DNA of 64,000 nt from Streptococcaceae bacterium AF77-01CM03A (GTDB taxonomy: Bacteria; Bacillota; Bacilli; Lactobacillales; Streptococcaceae), in assembly GCA_027665725.1 (NCBI GenBank), contig JAQDDS010000003.1:124001-188000 (forward strand), given 5' to 3'. A program made the position numbers and the translations under genes. Positions 1 through 8,274 of this stretch are shown in pieces (position 1 is the stretch's first letter; every line of letters begins with the position of its first letter). Under the pieces are notes generated by a model. The model did no database searches. It was not told the DNA's origin and was given only the letters and a program-made list of their open reading frames with translations.

Positions 1-1
1 G

Positions 2-928
2 TTTGGTTTTTCGCGGTTTATGATGGATGGCGATGAGAATAAGGTCTTTGCGGATATTCGTGGTTTATATCAGAAAGAAGGAACCTTAAAGAACTTTGCT
101 GTTTATCAAAATCCATATGCCCTCTCCTTGGGATATTTAACAAATAAGGATCTTGCAATAAATGTAAGTTTTGAAAAGAACAAACCTGTTAATAATTTAA
201 ATCAATTGTTACAAGTTGTGGGGATTGCTGAGAAGGCAGGTCTTAAAGAAGTAAGTGTATCAGAAGCCCATGTTGAAAATTTAACGAAAAATGGTGACAA
301 ATACACAATTACTCAAGAGGGTACTCCGGTAAAAATTGAATGGAAGTTATCTCTTGAACCAAACAAGTTGTACTTTGTTGAAATTCCAGAAAGACAAGCT
401 GGTTCAATTATTAAATCAAAAGTGTTGGTAGACGGATTAAGTTATCCTTATGAAAATCGATTCAGAGAAAATCAATTATGGGTAGTTGGAAATGGAAACT
501 TAAACAAAACGCTTACATTTACAATTGATGAAGGAAAAGCCAAAGAATGGGATCTTCGTGGTTTTAAATTCTATTCAATCGATATACCAACTCTAACCAA
601 TACTTTGGAACGGTTTAAAAAAGCAAATGACATCACCATTGATTCTTATTCAAATTCAACAGTGAAAGCACACGTTAATGTTACAAATAGTGAACAATCC
701 TTTGCAACTTTCACTATTCCATACCATTCAGGTTGGAGTGTAACAGTAGATGGTCAAGCTCAAGAGGTTCAAAAATCGCTTGGTTTCTTTATGGGTGTAT
801 CACTAACGGAAGGAGAACATGAGATTGTATGGAGTTATAGCCCACCAGGGTTAAACTCTGGAATAGTACTTTCAATGACTTCTCTCATCGCACTCATTTA
901 TTTGTGGAAAAAGAAAAAAGTGGAGTAG
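2..928 (+). CDS. YfhO-family membrane protein, C-terminal part
   Basis: The reading frame is open from base 2, so the gene starts before the window; about 308 C-terminal residues are visible. They form a long extracytoplasmic beta-rich region followed by a Tyr-Ser-Pro-Pro-Gly-Leu stretch, one hydrophobic helix and a lysine-rich tail. This ending is typical of YfhO-type proteins, large multi-helix membrane proteins of the GT-C glycosyltransferase fold linked in Gram-positives to glycosylation of cell-envelope polymers. The family call rests on the C-terminus only. The catalytic N-terminal loop cannot be checked here. A terminator lies 28 bases after the stop. Confidence 0.75.
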   Translation, partial: FGFSRFMMDGDENKVFADIRGLYQKEGTLKNFAVYQNPYALSLGYLTNKDLAINVSFEKNKPVNNLNQLLQVVGIAEKAGLKEVSVSEAHVENLTKNGDKYTITQEGTPVKIEWKLSLEPNKLYFVEIPERQAGSIIKSKVLVDGLSYPYENRFRENQLWVVGNGNLNKTLTFTIDEGKAKEWDLRGFKFYSIDIPTLTNTLERFKKANDITIDSYSNSTVKAHVNVTNSEQSFATFTIPYHSGWSVTVDGQAQEVQKSLGFFMGVSLTEGEHEIVWSYSPPGLNSGIVLSMTSLIALIYLWKKKKVE

Positions 929-955
929 ATAACATATTTTGTTGCCTATTCCAAT

Positions 956-992
956 AAAAAAGGATGAAGTTCTTATGAACTTCATCCTTTTT
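956..992. terminator. bidirectional intrinsic terminator between yfhO-like gene and ilvD
   Basis: A 16-17 bp perfect inverted repeat with a 4-base loop (TTAT) is flanked by A-runs on the left and T-runs on the right. It can stop the upstream plus-strand gene and the converging ilvD transcript. Confidence 0.85.
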
Positions 993-1049
993 GCATGCTC
1001 ATTATATTAGACCGTAATAAGACAATCCTTTATAGAATGATATAAAAAT

Positions 1050-2753
1050 TTATTTTTTACCCGATTGTTCCATATTCCAGAAGTCTGTAACGGCACCACG
1101 GGATGCAGAAGATACGGTATGGGCATACTTACCGAGGACACCACGGCTATAGAGAGGTGGCAAGGTTGTTTCTGCTTTGCGTTTTTCAAGTTCTTCATCA
1201 GATACAGCCATGGAAATTTCTTTAGTATCTTGGTCGACAGTGACGATATCACCTGTACGGAGGTAGGCAATTGGTCCACCATCCTGAGCTTCAGGAGCGA
1301 TATGTCCGACAACCAGTCCATAAGTACCACCAGAGAAGCGTCCGTCTGTCAAGAGGGCAACCTTGTCTCCTTGACCTTTACCAACGATCATTGATGAAAG
1401 TGAGAGCATCTCAGGCATACCAGGACCACCCTTAGGACCGACGAAACGAACAACGACAACGTCGCCATCAACGATTTCATCTGACAAGACAGCTTGGATA
1501 GCATCTTCTTCTGAGTCAAAGACCTTAGCTGGACCAACGTGACGACGAACCTTCACACCTGACACCTTGGCAACGGCACCGTCAGGAGCAAGATTACCGT
1601 TCAAGATGATAAGCGGACCGTCCGCACGTTTAGGATTTTCAAGTGGCATGATGACTTTTTGACCTGGAGTAAGATCTGCAAAGTCAGCTAAGTTTTCAGC
1701 GACAGTCTTACCAGTACATGTGATGCGGTCTCCATGAAGGAATCCATTTGCCAGCAAGTACTTCATAACCGCAGGCACACCACCAACTTCGTAAAGGTCT
1801 TGGAAGACATACTGACCAGAAGGTTTTAAATCGGCCAAGTGAGGAACACGTTCTTGGATGGTATTAAAGTCCTCAAGTGACAAGTCAACATTAGCTGCGT
1901 GGGCAATAGCAAGCAAGTGAAGAGTGGCGTTAGTAGAACCACCTAGAGCCATTGTCACTGTAATGGCATCTTCAAAGGCTTCACGAGTCAAGATATCTGA
2001 AGGTTTGATCCCAAGTTCAAGCATTTTGACAACTGCACGACCGGCTGCTTCGATGTCTTCTTTCTTATCAGCAGATTCAGCTGGGTGAGAAGAAGAACCT
2101 GGTAAACTCAACCCCAAAACTTCGATAGCAGTAGCCATAGTATTGGCAGTATACATACCACCACAACCACCAGGGCCAGGGCAGGCATTACATTCCAGAC
2201 GTTTCACGTCCTCCGCAGTCATATCGCCGTGATTCCACTTACCGATTCCTTCAAATACAGAAACCAAATCAATGTCTTTGCCATCCAGTTTTCCAGGGGC
2301 GATAGTACCACCGTAAGCGAAAATAGCTGGGATATCCATATTGGCAATGGCAATCATAGAACCAGGCATGTTCTTGTCACAGCCACCGATAGCCACAAAG
2401 GCATCTACGTTGTGACCACCCATAGCAGCTTCGATGGAGTCCGCAATAATATCACGAGACGTCAAAGAGAAGCGCATACCAGGCGTTCCCATGGCAATCC
2501 CGTCTGCTACCGTAATGGTTCCAAATTGAACAGGCCAAGCACCAGCAGATTTGACACCTTCTTTTGCAAGCTTACCAAAGTCATGCAAGTGAATATTACA
2601 AGGTGTATTTTCTGCCCAAGTCGAAATGACTCCCACAATCGGTGTTTCAAAGTCTTTATCTGTCATCCCAGTCGCACGAAGCATAGCACGGTTTGGTGAT
2701 TTTACCATGCTGTCATAGACACTGCTGCGGTGGCGTTTATCTAATTCTGTCAT
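1050..2753 (-). CDS. ilvD: dihydroxy-acid dehydratase
   Basis: Catalyses dehydration of 2,3-dihydroxy-isovalerate and its methyl homologue to 2-oxo acids, the third common step of valine, leucine and isoleucine synthesis, in the cytosol. The 567-residue length fits the IlvD/Edd family. Cys52, Cys125 (in a CDKNMPG motif) and Cys197 (in a PGPGGCGG motif) match the three cysteines that ligate the Fe-S cluster. An open frame extends 60 codons upstream, but the ATG at 2753 is preceded by a GAGGG ribosome site at the right spacing and starts at the family's normal N-terminus. The gene stands alone: no ilvB, ilvN or ilvC lies in the window. It converges on the yfhO-like gene and diverges from rpmF. 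Confidence 0.97.
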   Translation of the reverse strand: MTELDKRHRSSVYDSMVKSPNRAMLRATGMTDKDFETPIVGVISTWAENTPCNIHLHDFGKLAKEGVKSAGAWPVQFGTITVADGIAMGTPGMRFSLTSRDIIADSIEAAMGGHNVDAFVAIGGCDKNMPGSMIAIANMDIPAIFAYGGTIAPGKLDGKDIDLVSVFEGIGKWNHGDMTAEDVKRLECNACPGPGGCGGMYTANTMATAIEVLGLSLPGSSSHPAESADKKEDIEAAGRAVVKMLELGIKPSDILTREAFEDAITVTMALGGSTNATLHLLAIAHAANVDLSLEDFNTIQERVPHLADLKPSGQYVFQDLYEVGGVPAVMKYLLANGFLHGDRITCTGKTVAENLADFADLTPGQKVIMPLENPKRADGPLIILNGNLAPDGAVAKVSGVKVRRHVGPAKVFDSEEDAIQAVLSDEIVDGDVVVVRFVGPKGGPGMPEMLSLSSMIVGKGQGDKVALLTDGRFSGGTYGLVVGHIAPEAQDGGPIAYLRTGDIVTVDQDTKEISMAVSDEELEKRKAETTLPPLYSRGVLGKYAHTVSSASRGAVTDFWNMEQSGKK

Positions 2754-2883
2754 TATGTTCCCTCTCATATCAGTTTTTACCATTATAGCATAATTTTCAT
2801 ATGAATAACAGAAGAAAATTTTTAAATTTTCAGACAATTCAACAGTGTACGATAAAAAAATACAACTTTTTTTGTCAAGTAAC

Positions 2884-2912
2884 TTTACTTTACAAAAAAG
2901 TTTTGATATACT
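2884..2912 (+). promoter_or_regulatory. rpmF-rpmG promoter
   Basis: TTTACT and TATACT are separated by 17 bases. The -10 is an extended one, with TG one base before it. The expected transcript starts about 50 bases before the rpmF ATG, which has an AAGGAG site. Confidence 0.6.
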
Positions 2913-2971
2913 ATTAAAGTTGATGAAAATCAAACCTAATTGAATTTATATCTTAAAAGGAGAAAAACGAA

Positions 2972-3154
2972 ATGGCAGTACCTGCACGTCGCACATCAAA
3001 AGCGAAGAAAAACAAACGTCGTACTCACTACAAAGTAACAGCTCCATCTGTAAACTTTGACGAAACTACTGGAGATTACTCACGTTCTCACCGCGTATCA
3101 CTTAAAGGATACTACAAAGGACGTAAGATCGCTAAAGCTGCATCAGCTGAATAA
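2972..3154 (+). CDS. rpmF: 50S ribosomal protein L32
   Basis: This 60-residue basic protein starts [17 protein letters not shown], the conserved L32 N-terminus. L32 binds 23S rRNA near the tunnel exit of the large subunit. No cysteine is present, so this is the zinc-independent form, without the CxxC pairs some L32 proteins use to bind zinc. It is followed after 15 bases by rpmG and shares its promoter. Confidence 0.97.
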
Positions 3155-3169
3155 TAGAAGGGAGATACC

Positions 3170-3319
3170 ATGCGCGTAAATATTACACTTGAACACAAAG
3201 AATCTGGTGAACGCTTGTACCTTACTTCTAAAAACAAACGTAACACTCCAGACCGTCTTCAATTGAAGAAATACTCACCAAAACTTCGCAAACACGTTGT
3301 GTTTACCGAGGTTAAATAG
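3170..3319 (+). CDS. rpmG: 50S ribosomal protein L33
   Basis: This 49-codon gene encodes a protein beginning [15 protein letters not shown] and ending HVVFTEVK, the standard L33 pattern; it binds 23S rRNA near the E site. A GGGAG site precedes the ATG. It contains no cysteine, so it is the zinc-free C-minus paralogue, matching its cysteine-free partner L32. The 3' end of rpmG is, to my knowledge, one of the recurring integration targets of streptococcal integrative elements, and integrase-arm-like repeats follow it here. Confidence 0.95.
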
Positions 3320-3414
3320 TGGGTCATTACGTTTCAGTACATGCTGAAAACATTGATTTCATGCGGTTTTTGAAATGTTGAATTTCATTACAAATCATTT
3401 GAAATCAGTTCTAT

Positions 3415-3439
3415 GGCAACCTTTTTGGCAACCTTTTTT
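3415..3439. other. paired 12-bp direct repeats downstream of rpmG (possible integrase arm sites)
   Basis: Two tandem copies of GGCAACCTTTTT with a 12-base period lie 96 bases after the rpmG stop. The 3320-3473 stretch holds no gene. The same layout (short paired repeats, 11-12 base period) occurs at the tRNA-Lys attachment sites in this window, so these may be arm-type sites left by an integrative element. This is inference from pattern. Confidence 0.4.
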
Positions 3440-3473
3440 GAAATAAAAAAGAAAGTCAACAATCGAAGAATGT

Positions 3474-3504
3474 AAAGTCCTAAGAATTTTCTAGGACTTT
3501 TTTT
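3474..3504 (+). terminator. intrinsic terminator downstream of rpmG
   Basis: AAAGTCCTA and TAGGACTTT form a 9-bp stem with a 9-base loop, followed by a T-run. It faces plus-strand transcription from rpmF-rpmG. Confidence 0.75.
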
Positions 3505-3556
3505 GTTCCTAAAAATTGTTGGAATAGCGCAAACTTTTCAATAAATTTTAGGAATC

Positions 3557-3594
3557 CAAAAAAACCTTCCTACAATAAGTAAGAAGATTTTTTA
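3557..3594 (-). terminator. terminator of the LPXTG surface protein gene
   Basis: On the minus strand a CTTCTTAC/GTAGGAAG stem is followed by a run of T. It lies just after the 3599 stop codon. Confidence 0.65.
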
Positions 3595-3598
3595 TTTT

Positions 3599-6232
3599 TT
3601 ACTTTCTTAAGTTCTTTTTGGTATACCCTAATCCTAAACTTGCTAATAAGCTAAAACCTAATAAGCCTAGCATCGTCTCCTTTGTTCCTGTATTTGGAAG
3701 TTGCTTCTTAGATTCTGCTTTTACATTTGTGTTTTTTGTAGGAGCTTGATATGTTTTATCGTCTTTAGTTCCCACTGTAGCTACATTTACAGGTTTGTTT
3801 TGAGCCTTAGCATCTACAATGTCAACAACCTTACCTGATGCGTCAGTAACTTCCTTAGGTTGACCACCTGCTTTACGGATTTCTTCAGCTTTGCGAGATA
3901 GTTCTTCCAAGCGTTTTTGTTCAGCAAGGTATGCATCATGGTCTGCTTTAAGTTGTTGCAAGTTAGCATGGATACGAGCCTTAGCTTCAGCGATACCCTC
4001 GAGACGAGCCAACTCGTCCTTAGCAGTCTCCAACTTAGCACGGAGTACACCAAGCTTAGCATTAGCGTCAGTAAGCTCTTTGTCCAAAGCCTTAAGGACT
4101 TCATCACGCTTAGTGAGAGCAAGTTCAAGAACTGTATGAGTATCAGTAGCCTCTTTAGACGCTTCACGTTTACGAGCAAGGTCTTCACCAGCTGACTTAC
4201 GAGCCAAGACTGCTACATCATGAGCCTTAGTAAGAACTTCCAACTCACCTTTGGCAGTAGTAAGTGATTGGTTAGCATTTGATTGTTCAGCCTTAGCAGT
4301 CTCAAGAGCTGATTTAGCTTCAGCAAGAGCCTTAGCTTTGTCTGTAGCGTTTGATTTAGCTAAAGCAAGCGATTCCTTAGCAGTTTGCAATGCTTTAATG
4401 TCTTCAGACAATTTAGATTGAGCATCAGCAAGAGCCTTTTCAAGAGCTGGAACGTCAATTTTGTTACCTAGCAAGTCTGACAAGTGTTTGCGAGCATTAG
4501 CAAGAGCTGTCTCTGCGTTAGTGTAGTCAGTTTGGGCTGATTGGACAGTTGATTTAGCTTCTTGAGAGGCTTTAAGTGAGTTGTCATAAGTTGATTGAGC
4601 CAAGTCTAGTTTTTCTTGGAGTTTGACAACTTTTTCAGCTGTGCTTGGAGCAGAGATTACCTTAGTTTTGTCGAACTTAGAGTTAGCAGAAACCATATTG
4701 TCTGAAATCTTAGTGTATTGGATTACAGACGTAAATGTAGCATTAGAACGGAAACCAAGACCAGTGTACTGCATGTACCCTTCGAGTTTATCCTTTGGCA
4801 ATACCCCTGATAGGCTAGTAGCATGCCCCCACTGAGCATGAGCGTCATCAAACAACATAGACAAGATATCGTCATAAATACGTTTCTTAACGTCTGCTAA
4901 AGTTGTAGCAGGCTCATCACTAAATCCTGCCAACTCACCAAGAAGAACACCGTTTTCTTTACCTACTTCATTCAAAGCTTTAAAGTCATGACCATACTCT
5001 TCTGTTGACTTACGAGCAACTTCATTTGCAATGCGGATTGAATCTTCAGTTACTTTTACATCTTCAGTACCAAACTGTTTACGGACTTGGTTGATAAGGT
5101 CAGCTGCGAACAATGATAGCTCTTTGCGAGTATTATAATCAAGGTTATTGATGTTTACCTTTGTAGCTAGGTCTTTCTTAGATTCTTTAGGATAAACTAA
5201 ATCATAACGATAGACTTCACCGTTTTTATCGAAAGTGATTTTACCAAACTTTTCGTACTCTTTAAAAGCAAGTGCTTTTAATTTGTTTGAAAGTTCTTGA
5301 CTTGGGTTAGCAAAATACTCTTTAAGAAGAGAAACATACTCAGAACCCAAATTAATGTTGTAGATACCCTCTTTGGCATCTTTCAATTCCTCTATAGCAC
5401 TGTTTAGGTTAGCTTTGGCTGTAGAAATGGCTTGGTCTTTGTTGACTTGGTCAGCTTTAGCGTTGGCAAGGGCTGTAGTGGCTTGAGTAAGATTAGCTTC
5501 AGCTTGGGATACCCCACCTTGAGCGTCCTTGATAGCTTGGTCTTTGTTAGATTGAGCTTTTTTACCATTATCAAGGTTAGTCTGAGCAGTCTCTACGGCT
5601 TTAGTGTCAGCACTAACTTGGTTAGTAAGCGTATCTACCTCTTTTTCAAGGGGAGCAACATCAGTAGTAGATGAAAGAGAATCTACTTTCTTCTGGGCGT
5701 TAGCAACCTTTTCAGCAGTTGCAGTTGCAGTTTTCTCAGCATTAGATACTACTTTTGTTTGGTCAGCAACCTTTTCAGCAGTAGTAGATACAGACTTATC
5801 AGCGTCAGCTACAGTCTTTTCAGCAGTAGCAAGCTCATTAGCTTTCTTATCAGCGTCTGCCTTAGCCTCAGCTACCTTTTCAGGTGTAACAGTCTTAGCC
5901 TCTTCTACCTTTTTAGTAGTTTCAGCGATAGTCTTTTCAGCATTAGCAATGTTTACTTCAGTAGATGCAACAACTTCTTTTTGCTTAGCTACATCCTGAT
6001 TAGCTTTATCTGATTCAGCTTTAGCCTTGTCAACATCAGCTTGACTAGGAACTTTAGGGACTACCTCGTCCTTAGCAACTACCCTAGTTGCAGGTTCGTT
6101 AACGGCTACTTCAGTCTCACTAGCAGATACCACAGTAGATACCCCTAGAGCCGAGATTGCAAGCGTTGAAATAACTGCACCTGTGCGTAGTTTCTTGATG
6201 GTACCGCGACCTTGAGTGTTTGATTCTAGCAT
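3599..6232 (-). CDS. LPXTG-anchored surface protein with SEC10/PgrA-type domain
   Basis: The 877-residue protein has a signal peptide (about residues 1-38, ending VVSASE) and a long Ala/Lys/Glu-rich coiled coil to about residue 285. A globular domain follows at about 285-530, then a second coiled coil to about 790, and an LPNTG sortase motif with a hydrophobic helix and basic tail. The globular domain has the pattern of SEC10/PgrA surface-exclusion proteins, which on conjugative elements block redundant mating; on streptococcal chromosomes the same domain occurs in surface adhesins. A good AGGAG site precedes the ATG. The gene diverges from an Xre regulator and sits beside the rpmG integration target, suggesting element cargo. 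A second protein with a similar central domain is encoded at 52272, but choline-anchored. Confidence 0.85.
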   Translation of the reverse strand: MLESNTQGRGTIKKLRTGAVISTLAISALGVSTVVSASETEVAVNEPATRVVAKDEVVPKVPSQADVDKAKAESDKANQDVAKQKEVVASTEVNIANAEKTIAETTKKVEEAKTVTPEKVAEAKADADKKANELATAEKTVADADKSVSTTAEKVADQTKVVSNAEKTATATAEKVANAQKKVDSLSSTTDVAPLEKEVDTLTNQVSADTKAVETAQTNLDNGKKAQSNKDQAIKDAQGGVSQAEANLTQATTALANAKADQVNKDQAISTAKANLNSAIEELKDAKEGIYNINLGSEYVSLLKEYFANPSQELSNKLKALAFKEYEKFGKITFDKNGEVYRYDLVYPKESKKDLATKVNINNLDYNTRKELSLFAADLINQVRKQFGTEDVKVTEDSIRIANEVARKSTEEYGHDFKALNEVGKENGVLLGELAGFSDEPATTLADVKKRIYDDILSMLFDDAHAQWGHATSLSGVLPKDKLEGYMQYTGLGFRSNATFTSVIQYTKISDNMVSANSKFDKTKVISAPSTAEKVVKLQEKLDLAQSTYDNSLKASQEAKSTVQSAQTDYTNAETALANARKHLSDLLGNKIDVPALEKALADAQSKLSEDIKALQTAKESLALAKSNATDKAKALAEAKSALETAKAEQSNANQSLTTAKGELEVLTKAHDVAVLARKSAGEDLARKREASKEATDTHTVLELALTKRDEVLKALDKELTDANAKLGVLRAKLETAKDELARLEGIAEAKARIHANLQQLKADHDAYLAEQKRLEELSRKAEEIRKAGGQPKEVTDASGKVVDIVDAKAQNKPVNVATVGTKDDKTYQAPTKNTNVKAESKKQLPNTGTKETMLGLLGFSLLASLGLGYTKKNLRK

Positions 6233-6252
6233 GTAAACTCCTTTATGTCTTA

Positions 6253-6385
6253 AAAGACTGTTTTATGAATAATATTATACCACATTTTACAGTCTTTAAA
6301 ATATTATTCCTTTAAAAATTTCAGTCTTTTGACAATGATTTATTCAATGAGATAAACTTGTATGATAGTTATGAGGTACTATCAT
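6253..6385. promoter_or_regulatory. divergent promoter/operator region with two inverted repeats
   Basis: AAAGACTGT (6253-6261) and ACAGTCTTT (6289-6297) form one inverted repeat, and a further CAGTCTTTT half-site lies at 6322-6330, touching a TTGACA -35 (6329-6334). A second inverted repeat, ATGATAG/CTATCAT (6362-6368 and 6379-6385), overlaps the start codon of the Xre gene. This is the layout expected for an autoregulated repressor that also controls the surface protein. Confidence 0.5.
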
Positions 6386-6719
6386 GACTGAAAAAATAAA
6401 TTTAAGAGAATTTGTTGCAAAACAAATCAGACTTCTAAGACTGAAAAGCGGGATGACACAAGAATATCTAGCAGAAAAAGCTGATCTTGGATTCAACTAT
6501 ATTTATAGGTTAGAAAATAAACAATTAAACGTTAAACTTGAAACTATTGAAAAAATCATACAAGCACTTGAAGTTGATATGAATACTTTTTTTAATATTG
6601 AAAATCAAAACCAAAGCGGAGAATTTTCACAACTCATTGAAGATATTAGAAACCTACCAACAGAAAAAAGAGAACCTACTGTAAAAGCTCTCCGAGATAT
6701 ATTAAAACAAATAAATTAA
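6384..6719 (+). CDS. Xre-family helix-turn-helix regulator
   Basis: A 111-residue protein with a Cro/C1-type HTH at about residues 11-65 (KSGMTQEYLAEKADLGFNYIYRLE). The C-terminal tail is charged. Cytosolic DNA-binding repressors of this size usually sit beside the operon they control. A GAGG site at 6373 serves the ATG. It is divergent from the LPXTG surface protein, and an inverted repeat overlaps its own start codon, so autoregulation and control of the surface protein are likely. The ligand or partner is unknown. It resembles regulators of integrative elements, in keeping with the repeats at both edges of this block. Confidence 0.85.
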   Translation: MTEKINLREFVAKQIRLLRLKSGMTQEYLAEKADLGFNYIYRLENKQLNVKLETIEKIIQALEVDMNTFFNIENQNQSGEFSQLIEDIRNLPTEKREPTVKALRDILKQIN

Positions 6720-6738
6720 GCCAAGTATTTTTGAATTT

Positions 6739-6762
6739 GACTTCAGATGGAAGTCTTTTTCT
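6739..6762 (+). terminator. terminator of the Xre gene
   Basis: GACTTC and GAAGTC form a short stem with a 5-base loop followed by a T-rich tract, 19 bases after the Xre stop. Confidence 0.55.
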
Positions 6763-6927
6763 TTTCTCTTCTTATTGATAGATCTCGTAAATATGATGAG
6801 TGTGAAAATGCAATTTTGACTTACCCTTAGTGAAACTATATAAGACTTAATCTTCATTATCAGTTATAAAATCTATTTCAAGCGTGTTTTCCCAATTTCA
6901 ATACATGTCACTATATTTCAGTTCAAT

Positions 6928-6953
6928 CTCTACCTTTTTCTCTACCTTTTTTT
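6928..6953. other. paired 12-bp direct repeats, possible right edge of the rpmG-linked block
   Basis: Two copies of CTCTACCTTTTT occur with a 12-base period in the gene-free stretch 6763-6987. Period and shape match the paired GGCAACCTTTTT repeats at 3415-3439. The bases before both pairs also resemble each other (a TCAGTTC stretch). They may be the two arm-site clusters of a relict integrative element. Confidence 0.3.
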
Positions 6954-6987
6954 GCCTCTAATTTGATTGATGTTATCAACTTGTTAT

Positions 6988-7215
6988 TTATTTTATCAAT
7001 GTACATTTCGCAGAGAAAAAAAGAATACAGGACAAACAAATTCCTGTATTCTTAAAATAACTTAGAGCAGCTTTATTTAACAAAACAGCGACTAATACGA
7101 TTATAGTGCAAATTATTTTTCCGATTTTTTCATGTTGCTTGAATAATTTATCAGAGAAAAGAATCAATACAAGCGCAACACCCATCAACGCAGTGCTTAA
7201 AGTTGGAGTAGTCAT
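6988..7215 (-). CDS. small two-helix membrane peptide, copy 1
   Basis: I do not recognise this family. The 75-residue protein has two hydrophobic segments joined by a short charged linker with LFSDKLFKQ. An AGGAG site lies before the ATG at 7215. It is a tandem duplicate of the next gene (7261-7413): about 150 bp align, with small indels shifting the 3' frame, so copy 1 reads past the point where copy 2 stops and gains a cysteine-containing tail. A 69-residue protein at 12415 shares the LFS[D/E]K[L/I]F pattern. It may be a membrane-active peptide or a small accessory membrane protein; nothing shows which. Confidence 0.6.
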   Translation of the reverse strand: MTTPTLSTALMGVALVLILFSDKLFKQHEKIGKIICTIIVLVAVLLNKAALSYFKNTGICLSCILFFSAKCTLIK

Positions 7216-7260
7216 GGTCCATACTCCTTTCGTTATTGTTAATCCAGCTCCTAAAATAAC

Positions 7261-7413
7261 TTAGAACAGAAGTGATAATGAAGCGACTAAAAAGATTATA
7301 GCGGAAATTATTTTTGCGATTTTTACATGTTGTTGTTTGAACAATTTATCAGAGAAAAGAGTCAATCCAATCGCAACACAAAGCAAAGTAATTCTTAAAA
7401 TAGAAATAGTCAT
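7261..7413 (-). CDS. small two-helix membrane peptide, copy 2
   Basis: A 50-residue protein, MTISILRITLLC at the N-terminus, with a helix, an LFSDKLFKQQ linker, and a second helix ending at a TAA at 7261. An AGGAG site precedes the ATG. It is the likely parent form of its tandem neighbour at 6988-7215; the two are closely similar at DNA level through the linker and second helix. Function unknown. Both face away from the YesL-type gene, with about 250 bases between 7413 and its GTG start. Confidence 0.6.
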   Translation of the reverse strand: MTISILRITLLCVAIGLTLFSDKLFKQQHVKIAKIISAIIFLVASLSLLF

Positions 7414-7602
7414 GGCTAGTACTCCTTTTGTTATTTTGTAAATCCAATAATTGATTTAAATAGTCATTAGTTTACCTGCAAAGATGTTTATCTTCTCTAT
7501 AAATCCCTTTTGTCATTAATCGGTATCTCTATCTATCTTTATTATAGTACAAACATCATTATTAAACCAATAAATGTATTTATTTTTTTACTGCTCCTAT
7601 TT

Positions 7603-7629
7603 TTGAGAGCGCTTGAAATATGTTATAAT
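7603..7629 (+). promoter_or_regulatory. promoter of the YesL/HK07/RR07 operon
   Basis: A perfect TATAAT (7624-7629) is preceded by TG one base upstream (extended -10). A TTGAGA lies 15 bases before the -10. The expected transcript start is about 24 bases before the GTG at 7660. Confidence 0.7.
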
Positions 7630-7659
7630 AAAACTAGATTAATGTATAGGAGGCAAACC

Positions 7660-8274
7660 GTGGGAAATTTCATTGAGCTAGTCTTTCATCGTTTCTTTTT
7701 GGGGATGATTGCGACAGCTTATTTTTGGTTATTGACACTAGCAGGAGGAGTGGTCTTTGGTATAGCACCCGCTAGTGCAACTCTCATGAGTTTATATGCA
7801 GAACACGGTTATTCTTATCGTGCTTATCGTTTCAAGGAAGCATGGGCTTTGTTTAAGAGCAATTTTGTAAAAAGCAATCTCAGCTTCTACACCTTTATAG
7901 GGATTGACTTCATCTTGATTTATGGTTTGTATCTGATGATTCAATTGCCAAATCAGACTATTATTCACTTGGCAGCAACCTTTCTAAATATCTTTTTAGT
8001 AGCCTTGGTATTTTTGGCCTATACGGTATCTTTAAAGTTGCAGGTTTACTTTGAATTATCCTATAAAAACACCCTAAAGCTTGCCTTTATCGGAATTTTT
8101 ATGAGCCTATCAGCTATGGCCAAGGTTCTTCTTGGTAGTGTCTTGTTGATTATTATTGGTTTCTACATGCCAGCCCTCCTTATTTTTGTAGGTATTGGAA
8201 TGTGGCACTTCTTTATTAGTGATTTATTGGAGCCTGTTTATGAAAGTATTCATGAAAAATTGGCAACCAAATAA
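7660..8274 (+). CDS. YesL-family (DUF624) membrane protein
   Basis: A 204-residue integral membrane protein with about five hydrophobic segments and the GMIATAYFWLLTLAGG opening typical of YesL/DUF624 proteins. The frame is open for 50 more codons upstream, but those overlap the promoter; the GTG at 7660 has a perfect AGGAGG 7 bases before it. YesL proteins are encoded with YesM/YesN-type two-component systems and sugar transporters. Here it opens such an operon and its 3' end overlaps the kinase gene. Its biochemical role is not known; a part in signal sensing at the membrane is a reasonable guess. Confidence 0.85.
   Translation: MGNFIELVFHRFFLGMIATAYFWLLTLAGGVVFGIAPASATLMSLYAEHGYSYRAYRFKEAWALFKSNFVKSNLSFYTFIGIDFILIYGLYLMIQLPNQTIIHLAATFLNIFLVALVFLAYTVSLKLQVYFELSYKNTLKLAFIGIFMSLSAMAKVLLGSVLLIIIGFYMPALLIFVGIGMWHFFISDLLEPVYESIHEKLATK

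Noticed and set aside
2754..2933. Longer ilvD start using upstream in-frame codons
   Set aside because: The extra 60 codons lie in AT-rich promoter sequence and before the GAGGG site; the family N-terminus starts at 2753.
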